A model generated the notes under the pieces. It made no database searches and was not told the DNA's origin. It worked only from the letters and a program-made list of their open reading frames with translations. The position numbers were made by a program, and so were the translations under genes. From the NCBI GenBank assembly GCA_002869385.1, contig PKTB01000024.1:124001-188000 (forward strand): a stretch of DNA of 64,000 nucleotides, in the 5' to 3' direction. Positions 10,070 to 22,176 of this stretch are shown here, one piece after another. This stretch comes from Marinilabiliales bacterium. GTDB taxonomy: Bacteria > Bacteroidota > Bacteroidia > Bacteroidales > ML635J-15. The number at the start of each line of letters is the position of its first letter. Positions within the stretch are counted from its first letter, which is position 1.

Positions 10070-11113
10070 ATGAAATCAAAAATAAATTTACTTCTCATTG
10101 CCGGAATAAGCCTAATGGTTTATTTATCTTCTTGTTCAACAAATATGCTGACAATGTCTGTTAAAGAGCCTGCATTGGTTGATATACCTAATGATGTCAA
10201 AAAAGTAGGTATTATCAATCGAAGCCTACCTGGCGAAAAGACTGAGAAACTTGACGATGCAGATAAGATTTTGTCTTTAGAAGGTAAAGATTTTGATAAA
10301 AATGGTGCTGAAAGGATGATTAATGGTTGTTTCAACGAGCTAATTGCTATGGAAGTTTATGATGAAATTAAAATAATTGAAGATTCAACACTTAGAAGTC
10401 CTGGTTTAGGTGTTTATCCAGCATCATTAACATGGGAGGAAGTTGAGCGCTTATGTAATGATAATGGAGTAGATATTATTTATGTTTTATCGTTCTATGA
10501 TACTGACACTAAAGCAGAATATCATTCTAGTAAAGAGGGTAGTGTTGGTATTGGTGATTTAGCTGTCCCGGTAATAAAGCACCATGCAACAGTTTATACT
10601 AATATAAAATCAGGTTGGAGAATATATGATCCGGTAAATAAGCTAATTCTTGACGAATTTATAAGTCATCAAAGTGTTGTTTCAAAAGGTTCAGGTATCA
10701 ATCCATTGAAAGCTGTTGAAGCAATTAAAGGTAGAACTGAGGCAGTGATGGAAGCAAGTTCATATTTAGGAATAGCCTATGCTCAAAGAATTTTACCATA
10801 TTATATTCGAGTTAGAAGAGATTATTATGTAAAAGGCTCAAATAATTTTAAAATAGGTAAGAGACGTGCTCAGACAGGCGATTGGGACGGTGCAGCTGAA
10901 ATGTGGGAAAAAGAACTTGATAGTCCTAAACGTAAAGTTGCAGGCCGTGCTTGTTATAATATGGCTATTATAAATGAAATAAATGGTGATTTAGATGCTG
11001 CATTGGAATGGGCATCAAAATCATATACTGATTATAGAATTAAAAAGGCTCTTGATTACGTTAATATTCTGAAATACCGAATAAATCAGAGAGCTGTGCT
11101 TGAACAACAATAG
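10070..11113 (+). CDS. Lipoprotein with C-terminal TPR-like region (DUF6340-like)
   Basis: The start at 10070 gives a clean lipoprotein signal (MKSKINLLLI... LSSC, modified cysteine C22); longer starts add no signal. The 347-residue protein begins with a conserved-looking segment (PAxVDIPNDVKKVGIINRS). After residue about 265 it carries helical pairs resembling tetratricopeptide repeats (GDWDGAAEMWEKEL, GDLDAALEWASKSY). This layout recalls Bacteroidota DUF6340 lipoproteins of unknown function, a family call made from memory. It probably sits in the outer membrane facing the periplasm. Confidence 0.6.
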   Translation: MKSKINLLLIAGISLMVYLSSCSTNMLTMSVKEPALVDIPNDVKKVGIINRSLPGEKTEKLDDADKILSLEGKDFDKNGAERMINGCFNELIAMEVYDEIKIIEDSTLRSPGLGVYPASLTWEEVERLCNDNGVDIIYVLSFYDTDTKAEYHSSKEGSVGIGDLAVPVIKHHATVYTNIKSGWRIYDPVNKLILDEFISHQSVVSKGSGINPLKAVEAIKGRTEAVMEASSYLGIAYAQRILPYYIRVRRDYYVKGSNNFKIGKRRAQTGDWDGAAEMWEKELDSPKRKVAGRACYNMAIINEINGDLDAALEWASKSYTDYRIKKALDYVNILKYRINQRAVLEQQ

Positions 11114-11306
11114 AAAAAAATACAAAAACCTTTTATCTTATTTGATAATAAGTCCTCTTTAAATATAATAAAAAGGAATTATTATTTATCTAAGGATCTG
11201 ATTTCTTGTCGAATATCATTTTTTTATTTTTAAGATTATCTTTTTTATAATAAAAAATAATTATAATTTAGTCTTCAAGAATTTAAAACTAATAAATCAA
11301 CTAAAA

Positions 11307-14300
11307 ATGAAGACTAAACATCTTATTCTATTTGCTTTTTGCATAATATTAAGCCTATTTTCTTTTTCGCAAGGAGTTGCAATTAATACTGATGGTAGTA
11401 ATGCAGATGCATCTGCAATATTAGATATTTCATCAACTAACGGAGGTGTATTGATTCCTCGTATGACAACTGCAGAAATTACTTCAATTAGTAATCCTGC
11501 TACTGGGTTAATGTTGTATAAAACAGATGGCATACCAGGAATATATTATAATTCAGGTACATCAGCAAGTCCGGTTTGGACTAAAGTGATTATTTCATCT
11601 GATAGTTATAATCTCCTGACTGATGCTGATAATGATACAAAAATACAAGTAGAGGAAAGTTCAGATGAAGATATTATTAGGCTAGATATAGCCGGAACAG
11701 AGAAGTGGGTATTTACTCAGAATAGGTTGGAGCCAACTAATAATGGAGGTTCAGTTTTTATTGGCGAGAATGCCGGCTTGAATGATGATTTATCGGCAAA
11801 CCATAATATTTTTATTGGATATTTATCAGGTAAATTAAACACAACAGGTTATGATAATACATTTATTGGTCAGAATTCAGGAGCTCAAAATGTAGATGGT
11901 TACAACAATACCTTTATTGGGCGTAGTTCAGGGTATTCTAATAGTGATGGTCATTCGAATATTTTTCTTGGCGAAGGTTCTGGATACTCAAATGTCAGTG
12001 GCTATGGGAATGTGTTTATAGGTCGTAGTTCTGGGTACTTTGAAACAGGAAATGATAAATTGTATATTGAAAACTCAAACTCTGCATCACCATTAATATA
12101 TGGTGATTTTAGTTCAGATATACTTCAGGTTAATGGGACACTTGAGTTTGCAACTGGTACTTCAGTTTATGAGTTTTCTATTGATGGAACTTTAGCAGAT
12201 GATAGTGATGATGCAGTTCCAACGGAGAAAGCTGTCAAAACTTATGTAGATAATGAAATTTCAAGCTTAGCTTTCGATGAAATTATTGACGTAGATAGTG
12301 ACACAAAGATACAAGTAGAAGAGACTGCTGATGATGATATAATCAGGTTAGATATTGCCGGAACAGAGAAGTGGGTATTTACTCAGAGTAGATTGGAGCC
12401 AACTAATAATGGAGGTTCTGTATTTATTGGCGAAAATGCAGGTTTGAATGACGATTTATCTGCTAACCATAATATTTTTATTGGTTATTTGTCTGGTAAA
12501 TCAAATACTACAGGTTATGATAATACGTTTATTGGTCAGAATTCGGGAACTCAAAATTTGGATGGTTATAATAACACTTTTATTGGACGTAGTTCAGGTT
12601 ATTCTAACAGCGATGGTCATTCAAACATCTTTCTTGGCGAAGGTTCTGGATACTCAAATGTCAGTGGCTATGGGAATGTGTTTATAGGTCGTAGTTCCGG
12701 TTATTTTGAAACAGGAAATGATAAATTATATATTGAAAACTCTAACTCTGCAACTCCATTAATTTATGGTGATTTTAATTCTGATTTACTTAAAGTAAAT
12801 GGTACGCTTGAGTTTACAGCAGGTACATCAATTAATGAGTTTTCTACTGATGTAACACTTTCTGGCGATAGTGATGATGCAGTCACAACAGAAAAAGCAG
12901 TTAAGGCGTATATTGAAAACAGTATTGCAAATATAGATGAATTGGCAGATAGCGATAACGATACAAAAATACAAGTAGAGGAAAGTGCAGATGAAGATAT
13001 TATTAGGCTAGATATTGCCGGAACAGAAAAATGGGTAATTACAGGAAGTAGGATAGAGCCTTCAAATTCAGGGGGATCATTGTTTATTGGAGAAGGAGCC
13101 GGAAATAGTGATGATTTATCTAGCAATTATAATTCATTTATAGGTAGGGATGCCGGTTTTTCAACTATTACAGGATATTATAATACAGCTCTAAGTGGAG
13201 ATGCATTAAAAGACAATATAACAGGTTATGAGAATACAGCATTGGGTCAGGGAGCATTAAAGTCAAATGTTGCAAATTATAGTTCAACTGCTGTGGGTTA
13301 TTATGCTATGTATTATGCGAATAATACATCTTAAGGAGTTGAAACATATAATACTGCTGTTGGTAAGGATGCATTAAGAGGAAGTAGCACTCCAGCCAGT
13401 AATACTGGTGTTGATAATACTGCGATTGGAGCATATAGTATGCAGAATAATACATCAGGCACAAGTTGTACAGCAATAGGCTCTAATAGTTTAATATCAA
13501 ATAGTACAGGAGAGAGAAATATTTCAGTAGGGGGATCATCAGGTTACTGTAATACTTCAGGATCAAACAATACTATTTTAGGAAAAGATGCGAACTTTTA
13601 TAATCAAACAGGGAATGATAACGTAATAATAGGTTGCAGAGCAGGTCAGGGAACAACGTATCATAGTAAAACAGGAAATATTTTTATTGGTTATGAATCA
13701 GGTTATAATGAAACAGGGTCAAATAAACTTTATATTGAAAACTCAAATTCTGCATCACCTCTAATATATGGTGATTTTAGTTCAGATATGCTTAAGGTTA
13801 ATGGGACACTTGAATTTCCATCAGGGACATCTATTAACGAGTTTTCTACTGATGCAACAATGGCAGACGATAGTGATGATGCTGTCCCAACAGAAAAAGC
13901 AGTTAAGGCGTATGTTGATAATAGTATTTTATTGACAGAAAATAGTTGTAGTGTTTATAGAGGTTCTGGATACGTGGGAATAGGAACTTCTAGTCCAAAC
14001 TCAAATTTGTCAATTTACGCGATTGCGAATGAGGATGTTGAATTAGAATTAAATAGTAATCAAAGTAATTACATGTCTAGATTAAAGTTAGTTAACCCAG
14101 CGAGTTCTGTAGGAGGTTCTGGAAATGAGATTCTTTTTGTCGAAGGGAATGGAGATGGATCTAGTGGTAATAGCTTCTATGGATTTCATCATTCTTCTAA
14201 TTCTGAATGGTTTAAACTGAGAACGAAAGACTCAGGTGGTAGCTATTTGGATGTTTTTCAGGTTAAAGAGGGCAGCGCAGACTTTATTGTTCCTTCTGGA

Positions 14301-14474
14301 AATGTTGGCATAGGAACATCAAGTCCGCAAAGAGTACTACATATTAACGATGTAATGAGATTAGAACCACGTGCTACTGCACCTTCAAGTCCATCAGAAG
14401 GAGATATTTATATGGATAGTTCTACTCATAAACTCAGAGTTTATGATGGTACAAGCTGGCAGGACTGTTGGTAG
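11307..14474 (+). pseudogene. Large repetitive surface protein interrupted by one in-frame TAA
   Basis: The frame runs 1056 codons from a signal peptide (ending FSFSQG) to a tail resembling phage tail-fibre or Bacteroidota surface proteins (NVGIGTSSPQRVLHI, then EGDIYMDSSTHKLRVYDG). The middle is built of short NTFIGxxSG / NTAIGxxAL units like those in trimeric-adhesin heads. A 222-residue block (DTKIQVEES... to YVDNEIS) is tandemly repeated with period 666 bases, and a partial third copy starts near 12954. Codon 676 is TAA (13332-13334), and the frame continues with GVETYNTAVGKDAL. Probably cell-surface; no T9SS tail is recognised. Confidence 0.75.
11628..12953 (+). repeat. Two tandem 660-666 bp repeat units inside the surface-protein gene
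   Basis: Units start at 11628 (GATAATGATACAAAAATAC) and 12294 (GATAGTGACACAAAGATAC), with a third, shortened unit from 12954. Some stretches are identical between units (for example the bases after 11980 and after 12640, coding for GEGSGYSNVSGYGNVFIG). This suggests recent duplication or gene conversion. Confidence 0.85.
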
Positions 14475-14506
14475 ATATGTAAATAATCAGGTAAATGATA
14501 CTTAGC

Positions 14507-14911
14507 TTAAATGTCAATTAGTGTTTTGAATTTATCAAAACTAATAGGCATGTTAAGAATTTTATATGCTCCTTCTATTGTGTAACAAAACTCTCTCTTT
14601 GCATCAAGGTTTTTAAAGAATAGTGCAACTAAAGCAGTTTCCATAGGCTTATCAACGAGGTAAACTCCAATTTTTTGATTGTCTTTATCTTTATATTCAT
14701 TTACTAAAGAAATCATTTTATTGATTTCATCAGATTTAAAATCAAAAATACATTCACGCAAGTCAGTTAGTTGATAATGTACTTTGTTAAAGTTCTTGTC
14801 CAAACGGAATTCTTTAGCAATTGCCAATAAGTCATTAATTGATGTTATTCCGGGGGATAATTTGGAAACACCAAAATTTACTTCAGGATATATGACAAAT
14901 CGGTTTTGCAT
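14507..14911 (-). CDS. Hypothetical protein of 134 residues
   Basis: The ATG at 14911 (MQNRFVIYPEV) is preferred to an upstream start that adds a poor extension. The product is soluble, with no signal peptide or membrane segment and an alternating strand/helix pattern (FVIYPEVNFGV, VHYQLTDLRECIFDF, KIGVYLVDKP, TALVALFFKNL). The pattern recalls STAS-like or SpoIIAA-like alpha/beta domains seen in Bacteroidota, but I do not recognise a family. It is convergent with the surface-protein gene. Confidence 0.6.
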   Translation of the reverse strand: MQNRFVIYPEVNFGVSKLSPGITSINDLLAIAKEFRLDKNFNKVHYQLTDLRECIFDFKSDEINKMISLVNEYKDKDNQKIGVYLVDKPMETALVALFFKNLDAKREFCYTIEGAYKILNMPISFDKFKTLIDI

Positions 14912-15024
14912 AAAACTTAATGATTTATCAAAGATAGTGGATTTTTGGAGAATAATCAAGGAAAATGTGAAAAAAATTGACGTTTGTAGAAAAATATACA
15001 GTTATTATAGAAAATTATGCAAAA

Positions 15025-15051
15025 AATACCCTGCCGAAATGGCAGGGTATT
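15025..15051 (-). terminator. Terminator after ohr
   Basis: AATACCCTGCC (15025-15035) and GGCAGGGTATT (15041-15051) form an 11-bp perfect stem with a 5-base loop, just beyond the ohr stop. On the minus strand it is followed by TTTTTTGC. This is a strong rho-independent terminator. Confidence 0.85.
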
Positions 15052-15074
15052 CACACATTTATATAGATGATAAT

Positions 15075-15488
15075 TTAAATCAAATTCAATTTAACTTCCA
15101 CATTGTTTCTTGTTGCTTTTGAATAAGGACATACTTGGTGAGCCTGATTAATTAAGTCAAGAGCAACATCTTTTTCAACACCTTTAATTTCTATATCAAG
15201 TTGTACAGCTATAGCCAGACCACCGTCTGCTTCTTTGTTGATACTAACATCAGCAGTTGTTTTACTTTCAATACGATGTTTAGCCATTTTTGCAACTAAA
15301 TTTAGAGCTCCATCATAGCATGCAGAATATGCAGCACCAAAAAGAGACTCAGGGTTTGCGTATGCACCACCTTTACCACCTAAACCTTTTGGCATTCTTA
15401 CATCCATATCAATTACACCGTCATCGCTTTTTACATGGCCATTTCTACCACCACTAGCTGTTACTTTTACTGAATACAATTTTTCCAT
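15075..15488 (-). CDS. ohr: Organic hydroperoxide resistance protein (Ohr/OsmC family)
   Basis: This 137-residue Ohr-type peroxidase reduces organic hydroperoxides with a reactive cysteine pair. The peroxidatic cysteine lies in SACYDGALNLVAK near residue 57, and the resolving cysteine in VCPYSKATRNN near residue 122. The N-terminal YSVKVTASGGRNG and the segment GLGGKGGAYANPE are typical of Ohr. The gene is complete, monocistronic and followed by a strong terminator. Confidence 0.93.
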   Translation of the reverse strand: MEKLYSVKVTASGGRNGHVKSDDGVIDMDVRMPKGLGGKGGAYANPESLFGAAYSACYDGALNLVAKMAKHRIESKTTADVSINKEADGGLAIAVQLDIEIKGVEKDVALDLINQAHQVCPYSKATRNNVEVKLNLI

Positions 15489-15577
15489 TTCTTTTTTGTT
15501 TTTTTAGTTTTACTTGCTTGATAAACTGTTATTATGATAATTTGTTTTTAGATTATTGAAAATTAGTAAAAAAAATA

Positions 15578-15607
15578 TTTGTTATATTAAAAAATAAAAT
15601 ACTTTTG
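15578..15607 (+). promoter_or_regulatory. Bacteroidota-type promoter of the DUF2179 gene
   Basis: TTTG (15578-15581) and TACTTTTG (15600-15607), 18 bases apart, match the -33/-7 pattern. Their position makes a start at 15605 impossible and supports the ATG at 15632. Confidence 0.6.
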
Positions 15608-15631
15608 CACGATTTTTTAAATTTACAAGAA

Positions 15632-16198
15632 ATGGAATTTGATTATTTTGCATATTTATGGTTGCCATTGATGATTTTCTTTGCAAGAATCTTGGATGTG
15701 TCAATTGGCACAATTCGTATTATTTTAGTATCTAAAGGTCAAAAGAGATTAGCACCATTGTTGGGTTTTTTGGAAGTATTAATCTGGATAATTGCTATAG
15801 GTCAAATAATGGAGAATCTGGATAACTGGATGTGTTATTTGTTTTATGCTGCAGGATTTGCTGCAGGCAACTATATTGGAATGGTTATAGAGGAAAAAAT
15901 AGCCTTAGGCATTGTTGGTTTGCGTTTAGTTACCGGTAAACCGGCTTATGAACTTGTTCATGAACTTTCCGAACGAGGATACGGAATAACACATATGTCA
16001 GCTACTGGGGCACAGGGACCAGTTAATGTTTTATTTATGACAGTAAGTCGTAAGAATTTGTCGAAACTTATCGATATCGTTAATGAGTTTAATCCTTGAG
16101 CATTTTATACAGTCGAAGATATTAGATTTGTAAATCAGGGAGTATTCCAGGAAGCTAATAAAAGACGTGTGAATTTTTCTCTTAGAAAAGGGAAGTGA
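15632..16198 (+). pseudogene. DUF2179 (UPF0316) membrane protein interrupted by in-frame TGA
   Basis: From the ATG at 15632 the protein has about three membrane segments in its first 100 residues (LWLPLMIFFARI, LLGFLEVLIWIIAIGQI, YLFYAAGFAAGNYIG). The cytoplasmic DUF2179 domain follows (LVTGKPAYELVHELSERGYG). Codon 156 is TGA (16097-16099), right after EFNP. The frame then continues AFYTVEDIRFVNQGVF and ends at 16198, exactly the expected family C-terminus (residues after NP usually run AFYxxEDVR). The truncation would remove about 33 residues. The function of the family is unknown. Confidence 0.8.
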
Positions 16199-16396
16199 TT
16201 TTCCACTATTATGTACTTGCATAATTTTTACTTACTTTGTAGATAATTAAGAAAACTATATTAGCTTTAAGTAGTTATAGATATTATTTTAGAGCTATTT
16301 TTCAGCGAATATATAATTGCTATTCTTTTTTAATCCGTGTCTTTTTTGCTCGTGATCTATATAATAGACGTTGATGACGAATTATAATATAGATTT

Positions 16397-17617
16397 ATGA
16401 AATTTAATGAACTAAAAATATCAGAAGATTTATTAAGTGGGATTGATGCTTTTAATTTTGAGACTATGACTGAGATTCAAGCTAAGTCTATTCCTGTTGC
16501 ATTAAGTGGTAAAGATCTTCTGGCATGTTCACAAACAGGATCAGGAAAAACTGCAGCATTTTTAATTCCAGTAATGGAAAAAATTTCAGGTTTAAGTGGA
16601 GACGGAATAAAATCACTGATAATTTGTCCGACGAGAGAGATTTGTATGCAAACAGAAGAGCAGGTTAGTGGTTTAGGTTATTTTACAGGAACATCATGTA
16701 TTGCAATTTATGGTGGGAATGATCAGGATGGTTTTAGTCGCCAAAAAGCGGCATTAACTAATGGAGTTGATGTTGTTGTTGCTACACCCGGAAGATTAAT
16801 TTCACATTTAAGTCTTGGGTACGTCAAAACAGAAGATTTAAAGTTTCTAGTTTTGGATGAAGCAGACGAAATGTTGGATATGGGGTTTTATGATGATATA
16901 ATAAATATTATTTCATATCTGCCTCATAAAAGACAAACCTTGATGTTTTCAGCTACTATGCCGGATGCAATACGTAAACTAGCTTCAAAAATCCTTTATC
17001 AACCTGAAATCCTTGATTTAAACTTTTCCAAACCGGCTGAAGAAATTGATCAGAAAGTATATTTGGTTTATGAAAAGGATAAAGCTTCAATTTTAGCTAA
17101 TATACTATATTCATATAAGGGGCAAAGAATAATAATTTTTGCAGGTACAAAGATTAATGTGTCAAAAGTTTCTTCTCATTTAAGAATGATAGGAATAAAA
17201 AATACGGCAATAAATTCATCATTTAGTCAGCAGGAGAGGAATGAAAAAATGCTTGACTTTAAAAATGGCAAAACAGATATTGTTGTTACGACAAATTTGT
17301 TAGCCAGAGGAATAGATATTGATGATGTCAATCTTATTGTAAATTATGATATCCCTGATAAAGCTGAAGATTACGTACATCGTATTTGACGTACTGCCCG
17401 TGCAGGAAAGTTAGGACTGGCAATTAGTTTCATAAGCGAAAAGGAAATTTTAAATTTTAATCGTATTGAGAAACTTCTTGGGAGAGAGATTGACAAAGAA
17501 AAGAACCCTAAGGGAATCCCAACAGGACCTGAATACAAAATTATTCAGAAAAAGAAGAAAAGATACTATTCCAAGAATAAAAATAAATCATATAGAAAAA
17601 ACACAAAAAAGAACTAA
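16397..17617 (+). pseudogene. DEAD-box RNA helicase interrupted by in-frame TGA at motif VI
   Basis: The 406-codon frame contains the full helicase core: Q motif (MTEIQAKSIP), Walker A GSGKT at residues 48-52, the DEAD box in LDEADEMLD, SATMP, and the C-terminal domain motifs LARGIDIDDV and VNYDIP. At codon 331 (17387-17389) a TGA stands inside motif VI, where HRIGRTxRAG is nearly invariant. The sequence reads HRI-stop-RTARAGK. The residue replaced is therefore almost certainly glycine (GGA to TGA). The frame continues through a basic tail (KKKKRYYSKNKN) to TAA at 17615. It overlaps tamB by 4 bases, tail to tail. Confidence 0.9.
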
Positions 17618-20600
17618 GATTCATTGTCATTATCTTGATTTTCTTCAATAGACTTTCTGAGTTTTCGATTAGCTCTAGCTTCTTTAAATGTCATGGCATG
17701 CCAGAACTTAGTGAATAATTCGCCTAAAGTATTAAAGTCTTCAGTGTAGAAGATACCAACACCATTTGTATATGGGCCGAATTCTGCTTCCAGGTCATCA
17801 TTTGCACGTGTAAATCCTTTAAGTCTGAAGGAACCTTTTTTATTAACTTTAAGCTGAACTTCAATATCTCCAACCAAATTACTGGTATTAGCATTATTTT
17901 CACCAATTCCTACATTCCCATTAATTAGTACTCTGTCATTTAATATTTGTGTTGAAAGAGCTACTTCAAGTTCTTGACCCGACACCTCTGTTCCGGGTCT
18001 ATAGTTAAAGCCGATATCAAAATCTTTACTGATTTGCGATAACCAGTTGCTCAATTGATTTGACAATAATTCACTTGAAGTGACTCCAAATGCATTTGTT
18101 GTTGATCCCATATCATTTCCAACAGCTGTTCCCTGGTTTGGATTGTAAAATCTGTTTAGAATAAGTAGATAAAGAAGTTGCTTATTAATTTCGTCTTGTG
18201 TAAGGTTTGCCAATTGAGCTTTTGCTTTATCATTTGCATTAGGAACTAAAATACTGAATTGTATGTCAGGTGACATTAGACTTCCTGACATATGCATATG
18301 ACATTCTACATTCATTGGCTTATTATACATGTCGCTTGAATCCGCGACAGCTGCCATTAGGTCTTTTAAAGGTGCACGAGCGTAGTAAACCGCATCTAAA
18401 TCAAGAATCGCTTCATATTCATCCCCAGACCAAACTATTGTTCCACCTGGTTTTATATGGAACTTTTTATTAATAATGTTTTCCAGAGTAAAAAGATAAT
18501 CACCGTCAACGACAACAAGTTCGCCATACATATTGAAGTCTTCGTCAGAGGTGTATTCCATTTTAAGATTACCACTACAATATCCTCTGATAAGGTCTCC
18601 AACTTTGGGGTCAAATACTATCTGTGCCTCGGCATCTGGCGTAACCTCAACGTCCATTTTGAAGTAATATTCCATTTCAGATTCGAGAGGTTTAACAGTC
18701 TGCATTTCACTTGAGTCAACAGCTGGTTGAATAAATGTTATATATGACAGGTTTCCGCTTTCATATGATTCAGTCATTGGAAGAACAAATACTGTATTAG
18801 GCTCTGTTTTAGCAACCACATCAATGCCAAATTTATCAAGTGTTCCTGTAATTCTGACATTTCCTGTTCCGTAAGCAGTTCCATAGTAAAGGCTGTTATC
18901 TTTTGATGTAGTATTTAGCAGTTTCATATTCTCTGCATCAATTCTGAGGTCTACAAAAATATCTTCAAAATTGTCATGATATACTCCACCATTTACTCGT
19001 CCTTCGCTAAGATTTTCGTCATAAACTTTAAAATTATCAAACAGTATAGCATTGTTTGTAATAATGACTTTGTCATTTGTAAATGCGTGTATTTTAAGGA
19101 AATCATAAACAAATTCTGCTTTTTCGAATTGAATTTCTCCACTTATATCAGGTTTTTTTAGGCTTCCTTTTATATCAAGGTTTACATCAACAGCCCCATT
19201 GAGTCCGCTTACTTCATAATCCAGCATGTATGGTCCAAGAATTTCTAATTTGAAATTGTCCATTGTAAAGTTTGCATCAAGGCTATCTGTTTCGGGTGAA
19301 TAAGATCCACGAATCTTCATATATTTATTTACTCCGTCAACTTTAAATCCATTACCTTCACCTTCCCAAATTGCAGACAAGTCAAATCTCCCAAAATCTT
19401 CATCATTAATTTTAAAGTCTTCAATGCTTAGTGAGGATTTAAGACTTGGAATTTCATAAATATTGGCAATCCTACCGTTTCCTGATAAAATTCCTGAGAA
19501 CTGGTATCCAGTATTGCTTATATAAGAGTTAAAATTGCTTATGTCAACATTGTTTATCAGGAAACGCAATAGTTTTGTTTTATCAGTTGAAATATCACCA
19601 TCTATATTAAGAACCTGATCGTCATGTGTTAATGAAAAATGGTCTATTTCTATTTCACTGCCATCAACAATTACAGGAGTTCGGCTTATTTCCCATAGTC
19701 GATTTTCAACAATAACTTCGGAATAATGAATTAAGTTTTCTATTCGTGGAATTTGTCCTTTGCCTTTATTAAAGAATCTTGTTCCAATTAGAAGGTTTCC
19801 TGAGTTTCTTTGTTCTTCAAAATTATCCCAGTTTAAAGCTAATGTTACACTATCTTCTACAATATCTAAATCTAAAGCAATGTTTTCAAACCAAGGGAAG
19901 TTTCTAGTACTAATTTCCTGCATCTTTAGATTTATGTCTAGAGAATCTTTATAACCTTTAATATCAAATTCGTTACCCCATAGATAAATACTGTCGTATT
20001 TTATCACCGGGATACTGAAAATTGCATCAAAACGTTCATCGGCACCATTAATCATACCTTCAGCGAATACATCACTTTCAATATCTAGTTGAGGTAAGTA
20101 GATATCAGTAATATTGTTAAGATTCTTTAATCGTACATCAAAGTTAACTATATTGTCACTTTCTAGTTCCAGTTTTTTAGGCTTGCCCAGGAATGATGGA
20201 GTATAACCAGCAACAATATTATATAATTGTTCAGCTAACTCAGTATATTCAAATGTTCCATAGAAGTTTAAGTCTATGTAATCAGAACGCAATGTTAAGT
20301 ATTGTTGATTGTACTCATCAATAAAACTATTGAAATTAAATTGCTCAATTTTAAACTCTTTGCCTTTTGTAAAATATTTGAAATGGCTTAAATAAATATC
20401 TCCCTCAGGTTTATTTAATATGTCGCCATGAAGATCGCAAGCTAATACCATTTTTATTTCAGATCCTAGACTATCGTTGGTAATGTTTAATTCATTAAGA
20501 TTAGCCCAGATGTCAGTAGAAAAGTCAAGATATTGATCATTTACACCATATTTATATTTTCCAAAGAACTCAACTTCAATATTTGGATCTTTTACCATTA

Positions 20601-22089
20601 ACTCTCCATCAAAGAATACATTAGAGACATCACCTTTAAGGCTTATCCCAGTATATGTATAATCCATCAGTCCAAGTTCATTAATTTTACAATCAATACT
20701 TGCCTGGAAGTTTCCTGTTGAATCCACAGTTCCATTAATTTGTGATTGCATGCTTAATAAGCCAAAATTTTTAGGGTCTCCAGTAATTTTACCAAGATCG
20801 AATTTATATGCATCTAATGAACCACTGTAGTCAATATCAAAAGTTTCGAAATCTGTTATAATAGCTATATCTGTTTTAATAGAACCAAGACCAGTGTTAA
20901 ACTCTCCATAAGCAACAAGGTCATTAAATAAGCCCGTAATGTTTCCATTAAATGAAATGTTACCTATTTCATCTATAGTTGGAGGTAGATATACATATTC
21001 GCCCGGAGAACTTAGGTTTATTAATTTTCTTATATCATTATTTGACGTTGTAAACTCTGAGACATCACCAAAAATGAAAGTCATTTCGTAATCAGGAAGG
21101 CCATCAACAGATAAGTTAGCGAGCATTCTGGTGTCGTCGCCGTAGGCAATATTAAATTTCTTAAATTTAAAGTTAGATAACTTTCCTTTAAATACTCCTG
21201 ACAAGTATAGTTTATCGTGAAAGTTTTTATATTCTGGCATAAATGGACCCAAGTCAGCAACATCGAATATTAGTGTGTCAATATTTACTTCAATTTTTGA
21301 TTTATTTAAAGGGTCAGCAAGATAGTCAGCATCATTACCAATTATTTCAAGAAGTGAACTTTTAAATTGTGAGTATTTTGTTTCTATTGCGAAATTACTT
21401 ACGCTTATTGCAGTATCACAATATTTCATATGTCCGGAAATCTCTTTAATGTCAATTCCCGATTTTTCTGCAAATGTAAAGTTGTCAAGATTAAGCTCTA
21501 TACTATCAGTGTAATATTTAAAATCGCTAATACTTAAACTAAAACCATCAATATCTATATCTGAAGGATTAAATAATTCGTTTTAAGGTAGATCTCGTAA
21601 GTCTCTGTATTTTAATCTGGCATTTAAGATTTCAAAATTATTACAAAATATTTCAAATTTTGTTGATTATGTTGTGTCGGTATCTTCAGATGTAAACTTA
21701 TTTAGAATGTATTCGTAATTAGCAACTCCATTTGTGTCGACACAAACATTAATTAATGGTTCATTTATCAGTATTTTATCAAGATATAATTGATTATCCC
21801 ATATTTTTATCGCTGAGATATTTGCAGATATCTCCTGAGAAACAATTAGAGTATCTCCTATAGAATCCATCATGCAGATATCATTTAGAACAATAGTGTT
21901 TGGTAATTTGACATAAACATTATCAACTGTAAGTTCAATATCGTAATGACGTGCAAAAAAAGCAATCGTTTGTTTAGTCAGGAAACTCTGTAGGAATGCT
22001 GAATTGCTGATTATAACCAATAATAAAATGTCTCTTAGCAGAAGCAAAGAGAGCAATATTATCAGTCTTTTTAATCTAATTTTTAGCAA
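17614..22089 (-). pseudogene. tamB: TamB-like translocation/assembly protein with two in-frame TAA codons
   Basis: The frame spans 1492 codons, normal for Bacteroidota TamB (DUF490). The N-terminus has one membrane anchor (residues about 8-28) and an AsmA-like start. The middle is made of long beta-repeats. The C-terminal DUF490 domain includes a barrel-interacting region (YLLILNRFYNP, SNQLSNWLSQISKDFDIGFNYRPG). TamB bridges the inner and outer membranes and helps deliver lipids and outer-membrane proteins. TAA occurs at codons 141 (21667-21669) and 169 (21583-21585), and the frame is open before, between and after them. The downstream 1300 codons show no decay, so recent loss, readthrough or consensus error are all possible. 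Confidence 0.85.
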
Positions 22090-22159
22090 AACCTATAGTT
22101 TTTAGTTATCCTATCATACAAATATTATGAAAAAAACCATTAGAATATTATAAAAAATG

Positions 22160-22167
22160 TAATTTTG
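22160..22167 (+). promoter_or_regulatory. -7 element (TAATTTTG) of tsaD
   Basis: TAATTTTG matches TAnnTTTG and lies 9 bases before the ATG at 22177. No clear -33 TTTG is seen at the right distance. Its position argues against the in-frame start at 22165. Confidence 0.4.
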
Positions 22168-22176
22168 TTCACAATT

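Noticed and set aside
11307..14474. Diversity-generating retroelement target
   Set aside because: Repeats are present, but no reverse transcriptase or template repeat is found nearby.
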